NCBI GenBank assembly: GCA_017471175.1
Contig: JAFUVS010000009.1
Span: forward strand, 62,001-126,000
DNA length: 64,000 nucleotides
Source of the DNA: Paludibacteraceae bacterium
Lineage (GTDB): Bacteria > Bacteroidota > Bacteroidia > Bacteroidales > Paludibacteraceae
Reading direction: 5' to 3'
Position 1 is the first letter of the stretch; each line of letters opens with the position of its first letter. The notes beneath the pieces were generated by a model. It was given only the letters and a program-made list of their open reading frames with translations. It ran no database searches and was not told the DNA's origin. This document shows, in pieces, positions 8,414 through 17,821 of the stretch. A program made the translations under genes and the position numbers.

Positions 8414-11026
8414 ATGACCCTTACTTTTCAAATCAATTACCGTGCCGTCTTTGGACAACGCCTGTGCGTGGTCGAATCCGGCTCTAATACATTCGGCTGG
8501 ACCGAACAACGTCCGCTCTTCCTGAACTGCGAAGGGGAAGACTTCTGGACGGCTTCCGTAGTGGTAGAGCAGCCTAAGGGCGAAATGGATTACCACTATG
8601 CCATCTGTCTTGACAACGGCGGTTTTCTCTACGAAGTAGGCGCACCGCGCCATCTGGCTTGGCTCTCCACCGACAAGACCATCCTTCTTCGCGACTTCTG
8701 GCGTATGGCTACCGAAGAGGATTCGTTCCGCACCTTGGCATTCTCTTTCCGTCGTCCCGAAAGGCAAGCCGCAATGAAGCATATCGCGCCAAAGAAAGAC
8801 GGAGCGGTCATCGTCTTCTCTATCGACCTGCCGCAGATTTTGCCCACACAAGGCGTAGCCGTTCTCGGTAGCACCGCCGCCCTCGGCAACTGGGATAAAG
8901 CCAAGAAACTGTGTCTTTCCGACCACTCCTTCCCCGTCTGGCAGGGCGCACTCCACGTACCCGCTGACGAGGTAATTGAGTACAAATACTGTATCTACGA
9001 CCTCCAAACCGGCGAAGTCGTGGATATGGAGTGGGGGGAGAACCGCAAGATATGGGGTGTTCGCAAGGGCATCACCATTCGCCAGAGCGACCAACTCTTC
9101 CGCCGTACCCAACCCCGCCTCAAAGGCGCAGGCGTGGCTGTACCCGTATTCTCGCTCCGTACGGACGAAGGATTCGGCACGGGTGAGTTCCTTGACCTCA
9201 AGAAATTAGCAGACTGGGCAGCCCTCACAGGACAGAAAATGATTCAGACCCTGCCCATCAACGACACCACCATCACCCATACTTTCCTTGACTCTTATCC
9301 TTATAAGGCGGTCAGTGTCTTCGCTTTGCACCCCATCTACCTGCACATTCCCGCTATGGGCAAACTCACTGCTGCGGCGCAGAAGAAGTACGACCGTCAG
9401 AAAGAAGAGTTCAACGCTCTCACCATTGCTGACTATCCCAATGTCTATGCCGCGAAGATGGACTATTTCCTGCAACTCTATAAGAAGGACTATAAGAAAC
9501 TGGCAGCAACCGAAGCCTTCCGTCAGTTCTTCGCCAAGAACGAAGACTGGCTCGTACCCTATGCCGAGTTCATAGCCAAGCGCGACAAGCAGGACAAGGA
9601 ACTGTATTTCTATCTCCAGTATCACGCGGATAAGCAGTTGAGCGAAGCCGTGGCGTATGCCCACTTGGTAGGCGTAGCTATCAAGGGCGACATACCTATC
9701 GGCATCTCGCCCGAATCGGTGGACGCTGCCTCCCATCCTAATCTCTTCCACCTTGATGCCTCTGCCGGCGCACCGCCTGACGACTTCTCTATCAGCGGAC
9801 AGAACTGGGGCTTCCCCACCTACAACTGGGACGAGATGGCGAAAGACAACTACGCTTGGTGGCAACGCCGCTTCCGCAAGATGCAAGACTACTTCGATGC
9901 CTACCGTATCGACCATATACTCGGATTCTTCCGTATCTGGCAGATGCGCCGCACCGATGTATGGGGCTTGTGCGGACACTTCTCGCCCGCTATGCCCTAC
10001 TCGCTGCAAGACCTCTGGAATATGGGCGTAAAGTTGGACGAGGGACGTATGACCCTGCCCTATATCCGCTCCACGTTCTTGGGCGATGTCTTCGGCTACG
10101 ACACGGAGTATGCCAAGCAACATTTCCTCAATACCAACGACGGCTATGTCTATTGGTTCAAGGACGAATACGACACCCAAGTGAAGGTGCAGACCTATAT
10201 TGAAAGTCAGTTGGCTCTGCCGCAAGATAGACGCAATGACCGTCTTGCCGATGATACGCTCAACAACCTCCTGAACGGGCTGCTCTACCTCCACTGCGAA
10301 GTCCTCTTCGTGCGCGACCAGACCAATCCGGCTCTGCTCCATCCGCGTATCTCCATCTATCAGTCGCACGCCTTCAACGAGCTCTATGACGACCAGAAAC
10401 AAGTTATCATCAATATCTACAACGACTATTTCTACCGCCGTCACAATCAGTTCTGGCGCGACTCGGCGATGCGCAAACTGCCTACGCTCATCCATTCCAC
10501 CCAAATGCTCTGCTGCGGCGAAGACCTCGGTATGGTGCCCGAATGTGTACCTTCCGTGATGCACGAGTTGCATATCCTCAGCCTTGAGATCCAGCGTATG
10601 CCCAAAGACCCCAAGCAGACCTTTGCACACCCTGCCGATGCTCCTTACCTGAGCGTTTGCACTACGGGAACACACGATATGAACCCGCTGCGTGCTTGGT
10701 GGGAGGAAGACCGCAATGTCACACAGCGTTTCTACAACGAGCAGTTGGGTCGCTGGGGAGATGCTCCTGCGCAAATGACACCCGAGATAGCCGAAGCGGT
10801 CATCAACCAGCACATGTACAGTCCCGCTATGTGGGTCATTCTCCCCTTGCAGGATTGGATGGCTATTGACGAGCAGATACGCAAACCGGATGCACAGTCC
10901 GAACGCATTAACGTTCCCGCCAATCCGCGGCATTTCTGGAACTACCGTATGCACTTACGCGTTGAAGACCTCTTGAAGGCAGACGCTTTCAACGACAAAG
11001 TGCGGAGACTCACTTCGGTTCGCTGA
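8414..11026 (+). CDS. malQ: 4-alpha-glucanotransferase (amylomaltase), GH77 with two CBM20 domains
   Basis: 870 residues, no signal peptide, so cytoplasmic. Two starch-binding CBM20-like domains occupy about residues 1-110 and 130-245 (second with GSTAALGNWDKAKKL), then a GH77 catalytic barrel from about 270. Recognisable active-site blocks: YRIDHILGFFRIW (nucleophile Asp near 499), CCGEDLGMVPECV (acid/base Glu near 703) and TGTHDMNPLRAWW (third carboxylate near 756). The enzyme disproportionates maltodextrins in glycogen and starch use. The CBM20-CBM20-GH77 order is the large Bacteroidota/plant DPE2-like form. No other glycogen gene is adjacent. A strong terminator follows 22 bases after the stop. 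Confidence 0.95.
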   Translation: MTLTFQINYRAVFGQRLCVVESGSNTFGWTEQRPLFLNCEGEDFWTASVVVEQPKGEMDYHYAICLDNGGFLYEVGAPRHLAWLSTDKTILLRDFWRMATEEDSFRTLAFSFRRPERQAAMKHIAPKKDGAVIVFSIDLPQILPTQGVAVLGSTAALGNWDKAKKLCLSDHSFPVWQGALHVPADEVIEYKYCIYDLQTGEVVDMEWGENRKIWGVRKGITIRQSDQLFRRTQPRLKGAGVAVPVFSLRTDEGFGTGEFLDLKKLADWAALTGQKMIQTLPINDTTITHTFLDSYPYKAVSVFALHPIYLHIPAMGKLTAAAQKKYDRQKEEFNALTIADYPNVYAAKMDYFLQLYKKDYKKLAATEAFRQFFAKNEDWLVPYAEFIAKRDKQDKELYFYLQYHADKQLSEAVAYAHLVGVAIKGDIPIGISPESVDAASHPNLFHLDASAGAPPDDFSISGQNWGFPTYNWDEMAKDNYAWWQRRFRKMQDYFDAYRIDHILGFFRIWQMRRTDVWGLCGHFSPAMPYSLQDLWNMGVKLDEGRMTLPYIRSTFLGDVFGYDTEYAKQHFLNTNDGYVYWFKDEYDTQVKVQTYIESQLALPQDRRNDRLADDTLNNLLNGLLYLHCEVLFVRDQTNPALLHPRISIYQSHAFNELYDDQKQVIINIYNDYFYRRHNQFWRDSAMRKLPTLIHSTQMLCCGEDLGMVPECVPSVMHELHILSLEIQRMPKDPKQTFAHPADAPYLSVCTTGTHDMNPLRAWWEEDRNVTQRFYNEQLGRWGDAPAQMTPEIAEAVINQHMYSPAMWVILPLQDWMAIDEQIRKPDAQSERINVPANPRHFWNYRMHLRVEDLLKADAFNDKVRRLTSVR

Positions 11027-11047
11027 CCGTCTGGCAACGTTCTTTGA

Positions 11048-11093
11048 CACGAAACGGACAGGTACACACAAGTCGTACCGTGTCCGTTTCGTG
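11048..11093 (+). terminator. Long hairpin after malQ
   Basis: CACGAAACGGACAGGTAC (11048-11065) pairs with 11075-11093, with one bulged base and a 9-base loop. No long T run follows, but the position and the 18-bp stem fit a terminator. Confidence 0.65.
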
Positions 11094-11179
11094 CTATTTA
11101 GATTAACAGCAACGCTGATTAACACGCAGTCCTCAACGTCGCAGCTGACCAACAGACAGCGACAAGGCAGCAATCAGCT

Positions 11180-11233
11180 ACGATACATATACGATACATA
11201 CACGATACATATACGATACATACACGATACATA
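11180..11233. repeat. 11-bp tandem repeat, five copies, alternating (22-bp period)
   Basis: Units ACGATACATAT and ACGATACATAC alternate for 54 bases. The unit equals about one helical turn. It lies in the 306-base spacer between malQ and the 1437-residue surface protein, 100 bases before that gene's ATG. Apart from the hairpin at 11048 and this repeat I see nothing else in the spacer, and no convincing TAnnTTTG promoter. Confidence 0.85.
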
Positions 11234-11332
11234 AGACTACCCACACCGAAGGAACACCGTAACCTCACCGTACCCTCTGACTCTTTTTATGGCATACTGA
11301 AAACAATCTTATTTAATAACCGATACGGAAAA

Positions 11333-14300
11333 ATGACCACACGCTCATTACATAGGATAACCTGTCTGCTCTGTCTGTTGATAGGTTGCTTGCTGCCTGT
11401 CAGTGCGCAGCATTACCGCGTTGATTACGAAGGCGAAGGGACTCCCGCGGTCGAGATTCGCTATTACGCGGGCGACATATTGCGGGAAGACTACAACGAG
11501 CATGCCTCAGTCTCGTTTGCCGAATGTTTTGTCCTCATTTCAGACGAGGAGGACGACATTACAGGCATCACGTTCGCCTATGCAAAGGGAGAGGAATCGG
11601 TATATAAGCCGGTCCTGATTGGTTTAGACAGCGTAAGCGTGACCGGTTTTAGGGAACTGACGGCATGGACCAAGAACAACCGCAACAAATCCCATCCGGG
11701 GCATTTCCTTTACCCATACGTCAAGACGGGACTCGAAGTGGGAATCTATCGCGACACGCTTGTTATTCAGGGACAGTTGCGCGGAGCAACGCTTACCATC
11801 AGCCTATTCCTTGAGCAGCGAGTGGCACGTTTCCACGAAGTCTATATTGACAAGGGCGAGACATACACGTTTCAGGGGGAGCAACTTTCCGTTTCAGGTA
11901 GGTACATCCGGGAAACCGATGTGCTTGACCTTGTCGTTGTTGAGCCGTGCGAAGTGCATATTGAGGCATCCGAAACCTTCCTCCGCGAACCTGGCACGGT
12001 CCAACTCAACGCCGACCGAGCAGGCGACTACTACGAGTGGACAGGCTACGGACTGGATGACCCTGCCATCCGCAACCCGAAAGCCACCATTGACACGGAC
12101 GGCGAAAAAGAATACACGATGGAACTTACCGCTTTCACGGAAACAGGACCTAACCTCGCCCCGAACGGAAATTTTGAAGGAGGATACACAGGCTTTGAGA
12201 CGGACTATAGCGCCATTAGCAATCCCCTCTTCTTTATCTATTTCAAGGGGTACGAAAATATCTACATAAAGGGCGCTGGGCATTATTCGCTCGTGGTATA
12301 CCCTAACCAGGTCAACGGACCGTGGCCGATATGCAAGTACGATGGGTATATGATGGTCATCGACGGTCATTATATAGCCAACAACCGTGTCTATGCCTCG
12401 TATGTCAATGTCGAACCGCATACTTGGTATGCCTTTTCGGTTGATGTAGCCAGCGTATCGAACATAGTCACCAATCAGCCTAAACTGCAATTCTATATCA
12501 AAGACCAGACTCTCGGCGACAGCCATGTGCCGAATACCACTGCTTGCGACTGGAAGAAACTATATACAATTTGGTATTCCGGCGAGACGGCAGGTTCCAT
12601 ACCCATCATCCTGCGCAACACACAGACTGCCTCAGGGGGTAACGACTTCGCTATTGACAACCTCTCTTTCCGTAAACTCTGCCGTGCGCACGATGAACTG
12701 ACCATCAAAGCCAATTTCTCCGCTGCTCCCGACTGTCAAGTGCATATCGTGCCATCCCAAACCGAACTGTGTGGCACGGGCGATGTACAACTCACCACCG
12801 ACATCGAAGCCGACTACTACCTCTGGAACGGATACGGTATCAATGACCCCACTATCCGTGAACCCGTGGCTACCTTCGACCAAGAGGGCGACGACACTTA
12901 TGAGGTTACCATCCGGAGTTATACCGAGTACGGCGACAACCTCATCGCCAACGGCGACTTTGAGCAAGGCAATACAGGTTTCTATTCCGATTATAAATAC
13001 ATCGAACCTTATGAGAACCTTCCGCCGCTCGGTGAGCACATCAACCCCGGACAATACTCTGTCGTATCCTTCCCGCGGCAAGTCAACAGTCCGTGGGCAA
13101 GATGCACCTACGACGGACAGATGATGGTCGTTGACGGCGCATCATCCGGCAAGAACACCGATGTCTTCAGAACCGAAGTGGATGTCCAAACAGATACGTG
13201 GTACGCCTTCTCCTGCGAAGTGTCCTCAATCTCCAACTCTCCTACAATAGCGGACGTTGCCTCGCTCCAGTTCTATATCAACGGCGAAACGTTCACGCAG
13301 ATACACCATCCTGATACTGCCATCATACAGGGTAGTCACGGATATTACTACACCACCTGTCGCTGGAAGAAGATTTACCAATTATGGTATAGTGGCAGCA
13401 ATACTCATATCGCAATATCCCTCCAGAACTACAATCAGGCAAGCGGCAGTAACGACTTTGCCGTGGACAATCTCCGCTTTATGCCCCTTTGTGAAGCCAC
13501 CGATACCATCCATATTCGCCTCACCACAGCACCCGATTGTCAAGTGCATATCTTGCCCTCGCAAACCGAACTGTGTGGCACGGGCGATGTACAACTCACT
13601 ACCGACATCGAAGCCGACTACTACCTCTGGCGCGGATACGGACTTAACGACACCACCATCCGCAACCCCGTAGCCGCCCTTGACCAACGGGGCGACTACA
13701 CCTACGAAGTCACCGTCAAGAGTTACACCGAGTACGGCGACAACCTCATCATCAATGGCGATTTTGAGATGGGCGATGCCGGCTTCATCTCCGATTATAA
13801 GTATTCCCCCTACAATGAAGAGAATATGGGGCATGGTATATCCCCGGGCAGATACAGTATTGTTGACTACCCGATGCAGGTCAACTGGCCGTGGGCTGCT
13901 TGTACCTATGACGGAAAGATGATGGTGGTGGACGGCAAGAACGACAACAAAAACAACGATGTCTTCCGTACCGAGGTGGACGTGAAACCGGACACGTGGT
14001 ATGCCTTCTCCTGCGAAGTGGCCACCGTTTCGGATTCCTATAGTTTATGGGATGTGGCTTCCTTGCAATTCTATATCAATGGCATCGTGTTTAGTGAAAT
14101 CCACCACCCCGATACAGCACACGTCACCGGATATGGAGCTGGTTATCGTGTCTGCCGTTGGAAAAAAATATACCAGCTGTGGTATAGCGATGACAATTCC
14201 CATATCGTAATCTCCTTGCAAGACCATAACGGTGTGTCCAGCGGAAACGACTTTGCCGTGGATAACCTCCGCTTCCTGCCCGTCTGCGAAGCCACCGACA

Positions 14301-15646
14301 CCGTCCATATCCACGTCAATGCCGTAGCCGATGAACCCCAAGTGGAAACAGTTACAGCCTGCGGCAGTTACACGTGGCACGACAAGGTCTATACCGAATC
14401 GGGCAACTATACCTATGAAGCCAAGACCGATGCCGGTTGCGACATTAGTGAGGAACTTCATCTTACTGTCGGTTACCCGAAGCACGTGGCTCTGACCGAC
14501 ACAGCCTGCGACAGTTATACGTGGCACGGCACTACCTATACCGAATCAGGCGTATATGAGTATAAAACGCAAACCGTCCTCGGCTGCGACAGCGTAGAAA
14601 CACTCACATTGACCATCGCCGAGTCTTATCTCTTCCACGAAACGGCAACGGCTTGCGACAGTTATACGTGGCAGGGTGAAACCTATACCGCTTCGGGTGA
14701 GTACCAAAAAGACTATCAGTCGGTCTATGGCTGTGACAGCGTTTATACATTAAGCCTTACCGTCAATCATTCCGGCACGGGCGAAGAAGAGATGGTCGAG
14801 TACAAAGAGTATGAATGGAAGGGGCAGAACTACACCGCCTCCGGCGACTATGCGTTTGATACCATCACTACAACCGGTTGCGACAGTTTAGTGACGCTCC
14901 ATCTGACCATTGTGGATACACCCTTTGTGGCAAGTCTGTTGCCTGTTGCCGACCTCTGTGCCGACGACTACCACGTGGCATTGGAGTACGCTTTGACCAA
15001 CGTCATTCTCCCTCCGCAACACGTGGACGTTACTTTCACCAACGATAAGTTCAGCCCTGTCCAAACGGACGACATTATCGGCACGGTACTCATCCCGCTA
15101 CCCGACAGCATACGCCCCGACTACTACAACGGACTGCTACAAATACGTTACAAGTCCTACGTACAGGATATGCCTTTCTCTTTCCTTGTGCGCTATCCCT
15201 CTTCCGTCATCGGGCAGAAATGGAACAATGTCCTCGCTCTTAAGAACAACCGCTACAACGGCGGTTACCTCTGGGATGCCTACCGCTGGTATGTGGACAA
15301 TCGGGAAATGATAGGCGAAACACAATCCTTCATCTATTGCGGCGAAGGCAAGATACTGCAGATGGGACATCCCTATCACGCCTTGCTGCGAAGGGTAGGC
15401 GAGGACTATTTTATTCCCACCTGTCCCATGATCCCCGTGCCGCATGAGGATGTACAACCTATCCCCACTATCTATCAGTCGGGTCAGCGTGTATCCGTCC
15501 GCAAGGAAGGACAAGATGTGCCCGTTACTTTCTACGATGTGTTAGGCAATGTGATAACGAGCGGAACAGACATTACCGCACCCGAAGTGCCGGGCGTTTA
15601 TCTGATGGAAGTTGATGGTCAAATCCTTAAAACGGTTATCCGATGA
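11333..15646 (+). CDS. Giant T9SS-sorted surface protein with duplicated modules
   Basis: 1437 residues. Signal peptide about 1-26 (ending PVSAQ). Three modules of about 268 residues follow from near residue 205 (11945, 12731 and 13535 on the DNA). Each starts with a CxVHI..S.T...GTVQL/GDVQL PKD-like part (YYLWNGYG) and continues with NLIANGDFE...VVDG...WYAFSCEV...FAVDNLRF, a jelly-roll part like carbohydrate-binding or lectin folds. Then come four CDSYTW...GCDS repeats of about 60 residues (14345-14915), common in Bacteroidales adhesin-like proteins. The end (from about 1370) is a type A T9SS domain: VTFYDVLGNVI...PGVYLMEVDGQILKTVIR. Probably an adhesin or glycan-binding surface protein. Its TGA overlaps the ATG of the next barrel gene. 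Confidence 0.8.
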   Translation: MTTRSLHRITCLLCLLIGCLLPVSAQHYRVDYEGEGTPAVEIRYYAGDILREDYNEHASVSFAECFVLISDEEDDITGITFAYAKGEESVYKPVLIGLDSVSVTGFRELTAWTKNNRNKSHPGHFLYPYVKTGLEVGIYRDTLVIQGQLRGATLTISLFLEQRVARFHEVYIDKGETYTFQGEQLSVSGRYIRETDVLDLVVVEPCEVHIEASETFLREPGTVQLNADRAGDYYEWTGYGLDDPAIRNPKATIDTDGEKEYTMELTAFTETGPNLAPNGNFEGGYTGFETDYSAISNPLFFIYFKGYENIYIKGAGHYSLVVYPNQVNGPWPICKYDGYMMVIDGHYIANNRVYASYVNVEPHTWYAFSVDVASVSNIVTNQPKLQFYIKDQTLGDSHVPNTTACDWKKLYTIWYSGETAGSIPIILRNTQTASGGNDFAIDNLSFRKLCRAHDELTIKANFSAAPDCQVHIVPSQTELCGTGDVQLTTDIEADYYLWNGYGINDPTIREPVATFDQEGDDTYEVTIRSYTEYGDNLIANGDFEQGNTGFYSDYKYIEPYENLPPLGEHINPGQYSVVSFPRQVNSPWARCTYDGQMMVVDGASSGKNTDVFRTEVDVQTDTWYAFSCEVSSISNSPTIADVASLQFYINGETFTQIHHPDTAIIQGSHGYYYTTCRWKKIYQLWYSGSNTHIAISLQNYNQASGSNDFAVDNLRFMPLCEATDTIHIRLTTAPDCQVHILPSQTELCGTGDVQLTTDIEADYYLWRGYGLNDTTIRNPVAALDQRGDYTYEVTVKSYTEYGDNLIINGDFEMGDAGFISDYKYSPYNEENMGHGISPGRYSIVDYPMQVNWPWAACTYDGKMMVVDGKNDNKNNDVFRTEVDVKPDTWYAFSCEVATVSDSYSLWDVASLQFYINGIVFSEIHHPDTAHVTGYGAGYRVCRWKKIYQLWYSDDNSHIVISLQDHNGVSSGNDFAVDNLRFLPVCEATDTVHIHVNAVADEPQVETVTACGSYTWHDKVYTESGNYTYEAKTDAGCDISEELHLTVGYPKHVALTDTACDSYTWHGTTYTESGVYEYKTQTVLGCDSVETLTLTIAESYLFHETATACDSYTWQGETYTASGEYQKDYQSVYGCDSVYTLSLTVNHSGTGEEEMVEYKEYEWKGQNYTASGDYAFDTITTTGCDSLVTLHLTIVDTPFVASLLPVADLCADDYHVALEYALTNVILPPQHVDVTFTNDKFSPVQTDDIIGTVLIPLPDSIRPDYYNGLLQIRYKSYVQDMPFSFLVRYPSSVIGQKWNNVLALKNNRYNGGYLWDAYRWYVDNREMIGETQSFIYCGEGKILQMGHPYHALLRRVGEDYFIPTCPMIPVPHEDVQPIPTIYQSGQRVSVRKEGQDVPVTFYDVLGNVITSGTDITAPEVPGVYLMEVDGQILKTVIR
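12731..14310 (+). repeat. 804-bp in-gene duplication
   Basis: Two coding modules start at 12731 and 13535, exactly 804 bases (268 codons) apart. Their first 97 bases differ at only a handful of positions, while later parts differ more. A more diverged third copy starts near 11945. This fits tandem duplication followed by local gene conversion. Confidence 0.8.
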
Positions 15647-16512
15647 GCAGTTTCCTTTGTACCATATTGCTTGCCATCCATTCTTTCGCCCTGTGGTGCG
15701 ATATGGGATTTCATTGGGAGACCCTTCTCTCGCCCCGTCCTGAAGTCGAGCAAAAGATTTCCGCCCTCGGCGGCGCAGGTGCTACCCTCGGACTCGGCTA
15801 CCGCTATGAGGAGTCGGGTTTCTTGCTGCAACTCGGTCCCGAACTCGGCTATCGGTATAGTATTTTGAGACAGAGCGACTTCTCCGACCAACTCACGATG
15901 CGCGACACCGAGTGGGAGCAGATGAAGATGTACTTCGATTTCTCGTCTATTATGGAACACCATCGCCAGGTGCAGACTGACCTCGCTTTCTTGGTCGGAT
16001 ACGAAACCAAGCACCGGCTTTATTTCTTGGCTGGACCGCGATTGGGATATGTCTTCTACCAACCCTCGTCCGTCTCGTCCGTAGTCAGAACGCGCGGACG
16101 GTACGATGAGTTTATCGGTGTGGACGGCGATGGATTGTTCGAGAATATGCCCGACCATTTCTTCGATGTACAAAAAAGGTCGATAGCCGCTCGCTATCAA
16201 CCTGTTCCTAAATTCTCTGTTTCGCTCGAATTAGGCTATCGTTTCCCGCTCCAAGCCCGCGTCCGCCATACCCAACTCTCGCTCGCGGTGGCACTCTTTG
16301 CCGACTACGGGATGCTGTTTATCGGTGATAATGCAACGAACATCTCCGCCGTTACCTATCCTAACGACCCTGTTAAGCCGGAGTTCTACCCCTATGCCAA
16401 TCCCTTCCTTTATCGCGGCGTGGAAAACTCTACGGTGGATAATCTGATGGTCGGAATCAAGTTCACTTTCCTCCTCTCCTCGTCCCGTTCCTACCCCTGC
16501 TTCTGCCTGTAG
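15643..16512 (+). CDS. Outer-membrane beta-barrel protein coupled to the giant surface protein
   Basis: 289 residues, ATG overlapping the upstream TGA (ATGA), so the two proteins are probably made in a fixed ratio. The first 18 residues (MSSFLCTILLAIHSFALW) act as a short signal peptide. The rest is strand-turn-strand with repeated glycine/aromatic pairs: GAGATLGLGYRY, LQLGPELGYRYS, FLAGPRLGYVF, VSLELGYRFPL, VALFADYGMLF, ending in MVGIKFTFLL. It resembles the barrels at 1699 and 6539 in general design. It is the third case in the window of a secreted surface protein followed at once by a barrel. Likely an attachment or secretion partner; this is inference. Confidence 0.7.
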   Translation: MSSFLCTILLAIHSFALWCDMGFHWETLLSPRPEVEQKISALGGAGATLGLGYRYEESGFLLQLGPELGYRYSILRQSDFSDQLTMRDTEWEQMKMYFDFSSIMEHHRQVQTDLAFLVGYETKHRLYFLAGPRLGYVFYQPSSVSSVVRTRGRYDEFIGVDGDGLFENMPDHFFDVQKRSIAARYQPVPKFSVSLELGYRFPLQARVRHTQLSLAVALFADYGMLFIGDNATNISAVTYPNDPVKPEFYPYANPFLYRGVENSTVDNLMVGIKFTFLLSSSRSYPCFCL

Positions 16513-16549
16513 AGCCTGTGGAGTTTGGCAAATGTATTCAAGGATTCAT

Positions 16550-17281
16550 TTACGCTTCAGGATGCAGGAACGCGGGGTCAAGGTAGGACTGCTCAATTTG
16601 GTCAATGGCTTCGTGCGCATCACGGGGCAGGTTCTCTATCTTGGTGGCTAACAAATCCGTCAAGTTAATCATCAGTTCTGCCATATCGCTGATAGGAGGC
16701 GTGATGCGCAAGTGCTTGTCTTGGTGAACGGTGCAGAGATTGACTACACGCTGCCGAACGGACTCTACGCCGTGTTTGGCTAATTTCTCTGCCGATGGCG
16801 TGATGGCTTGCTGCAAGCGGTTGAAATTAACCTGCCAAAGCATTGTGCCGTGGACGATAGTACCCGTAGGCAACGCAAAGCAGGCATTCCCGCTCACTTT
16901 CTTGCCCTCTACAAGAATATCGTTATGCTCCGTCGTAACGGCAGGATAACCCATTTTGCGCAGCGAGTCAGACATAAAGTCCATATAATGGGCAAACACC
17001 TGTTCGCTGTGGGTAGAGGGCGATATATACGAAATCATCAGGTTGCCCTCATCCGCATAGACGCAACCGCCGCCGCTCTTGCGGCGGTACATCTCGATGC
17101 CGTTCGCCTCGCAGTAAGGGATATTCACTTCGTTCTCCATCACCTGATGGCGACCGAAAATGACGGTGGGTCTGACTATCCAAAGAAAAAGCGTTTCTTC
17201 CGTGCAGTGGGCTGCAACGTATTCTTCCATAGCCAGATACCATACAAGGCGTTTCCCGATAGGGGCTATCAATACTTTCAT
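16550..17281 (-). CDS. lplA: Lipoate-protein ligase A-type (BPL/LplA) protein
   Basis: 243 residues, last gene of the minus-strand operon. The catalytic core of the biotin/lipoate ligase fold is clear: RPTVIFGRHQ near residue 37, RRKSGGGCVYADEGNL (glycine loop with RR, about 66-81), and NDILVEGKKVSGNA, which supplies the lysine that binds lipoyl-AMP (about 124-137), followed by HGTML. It lacks the full C-terminal accessory domain of E. coli LplA (338 residues), as many short homologues do, so it could be a ligase needing a partner, or an octanoyl/lipoyl transferase. It would lipoylate E2 or GcvH proteins in the cytoplasm. Confidence 0.8.
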   Translation of the reverse strand: MKVLIAPIGKRLVWYLAMEEYVAAHCTEETLFLWIVRPTVIFGRHQVMENEVNIPYCEANGIEMYRRKSGGGCVYADEGNLMISYISPSTHSEQVFAHYMDFMSDSLRKMGYPAVTTEHNDILVEGKKVSGNACFALPTGTIVHGTMLWQVNFNRLQQAITPSAEKLAKHGVESVRQRVVNLCTVHQDKHLRITPPISDMAELMINLTDLLATKIENLPRDAHEAIDQIEQSYLDPAFLHPEA

Positions 17282-17304
17282 AGTGTCGTTTATTTAGTCT
17301 GTTT

Positions 17305-17817
17305 TTATTGTGCTGTGCGTGACAGGTTTTCAGTCGGGTAGGAGGCGGCACGTTCTTTCTGAAGGGTCTGTATCTCTTTCTTCTTGCGGAAGATGATGCG
17401 CAGCAGGAAGTAGTTGACCACGCCCGCTATCAGTATGGCTGACAGACCTGCCCATCGGTCGGTGTCAATAGCGCCCTCCCAATGGCGCAGGACGAGCAGC
17501 AAGAGGTTGAGCAGTCCCATCTGAATGAGGAAATTGACCACTCTGGACCCTGCAAATCCGCTTGCGTTCTTCCACGAGGGACGGCTGCGGAACGTATAGT
17601 AGGTTGTAAAGAAGTAGTTGATAGTCATCTCTATGACGAAGGCGACAACGAAAGCGAGGTTGGTCAGCCAGTTGTTCACGTCTCCCATCCCCTTGGCGAA
17701 CAGCCACAATAGCGCGTCATACAGCACGTACTGTATGACGGTACCTATTAGCCCGACGATGGTGAATCGTATGGCTGAGCGGGCTGTATCGTTCAATCGG
17801 GAGGTGAGAAGGTGCAT
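17305..17817 (-). CDS. GtrA family membrane protein
   Basis: A longer frame begins at 17847 but overlaps alaS; the ATG at 17817 lies 4 bases after the alaS stop and is preferred, giving 170 residues. Four hydrophobic segments are visible: about 14-36 (FTIVGLIGTVIQYVLYDAL), 47-70, 90-108 and 118-135. The motif RFTIVGLIGT near the N-terminus and a conserved ITINYFFTTYYTF-like block after helix 2 are typical of GtrA proteins, which help move lipid-linked sugars or polyprenyl phosphates across the inner membrane. The C-terminal 25 residues are charged. No glycosyltransferase neighbour is present, so the substrate is unknown. Confidence 0.85.
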   Translation of the reverse strand: MHLLTSRLNDTARSAIRFTIVGLIGTVIQYVLYDALLWLFAKGMGDVNNWLTNLAFVVAFVIEMTINYFFTTYYTFRSRPSWKNASGFAGSRVVNFLIQMGLLNLLLLVLRHWEGAIDTDRWAGLSAILIAGVVNYFLLRIIFRKKKEIQTLQKERAASYPTENLSRTAQ

Positions 17818-17821
17818 CGTG

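Noticed and set aside
9206-10954. Minus-strand open frame of 582 codons inside malQ
   Set aside because: It mirrors the real gene; malQ has clear GH77 motifs on the + strand, and the shadow frame has no family features.
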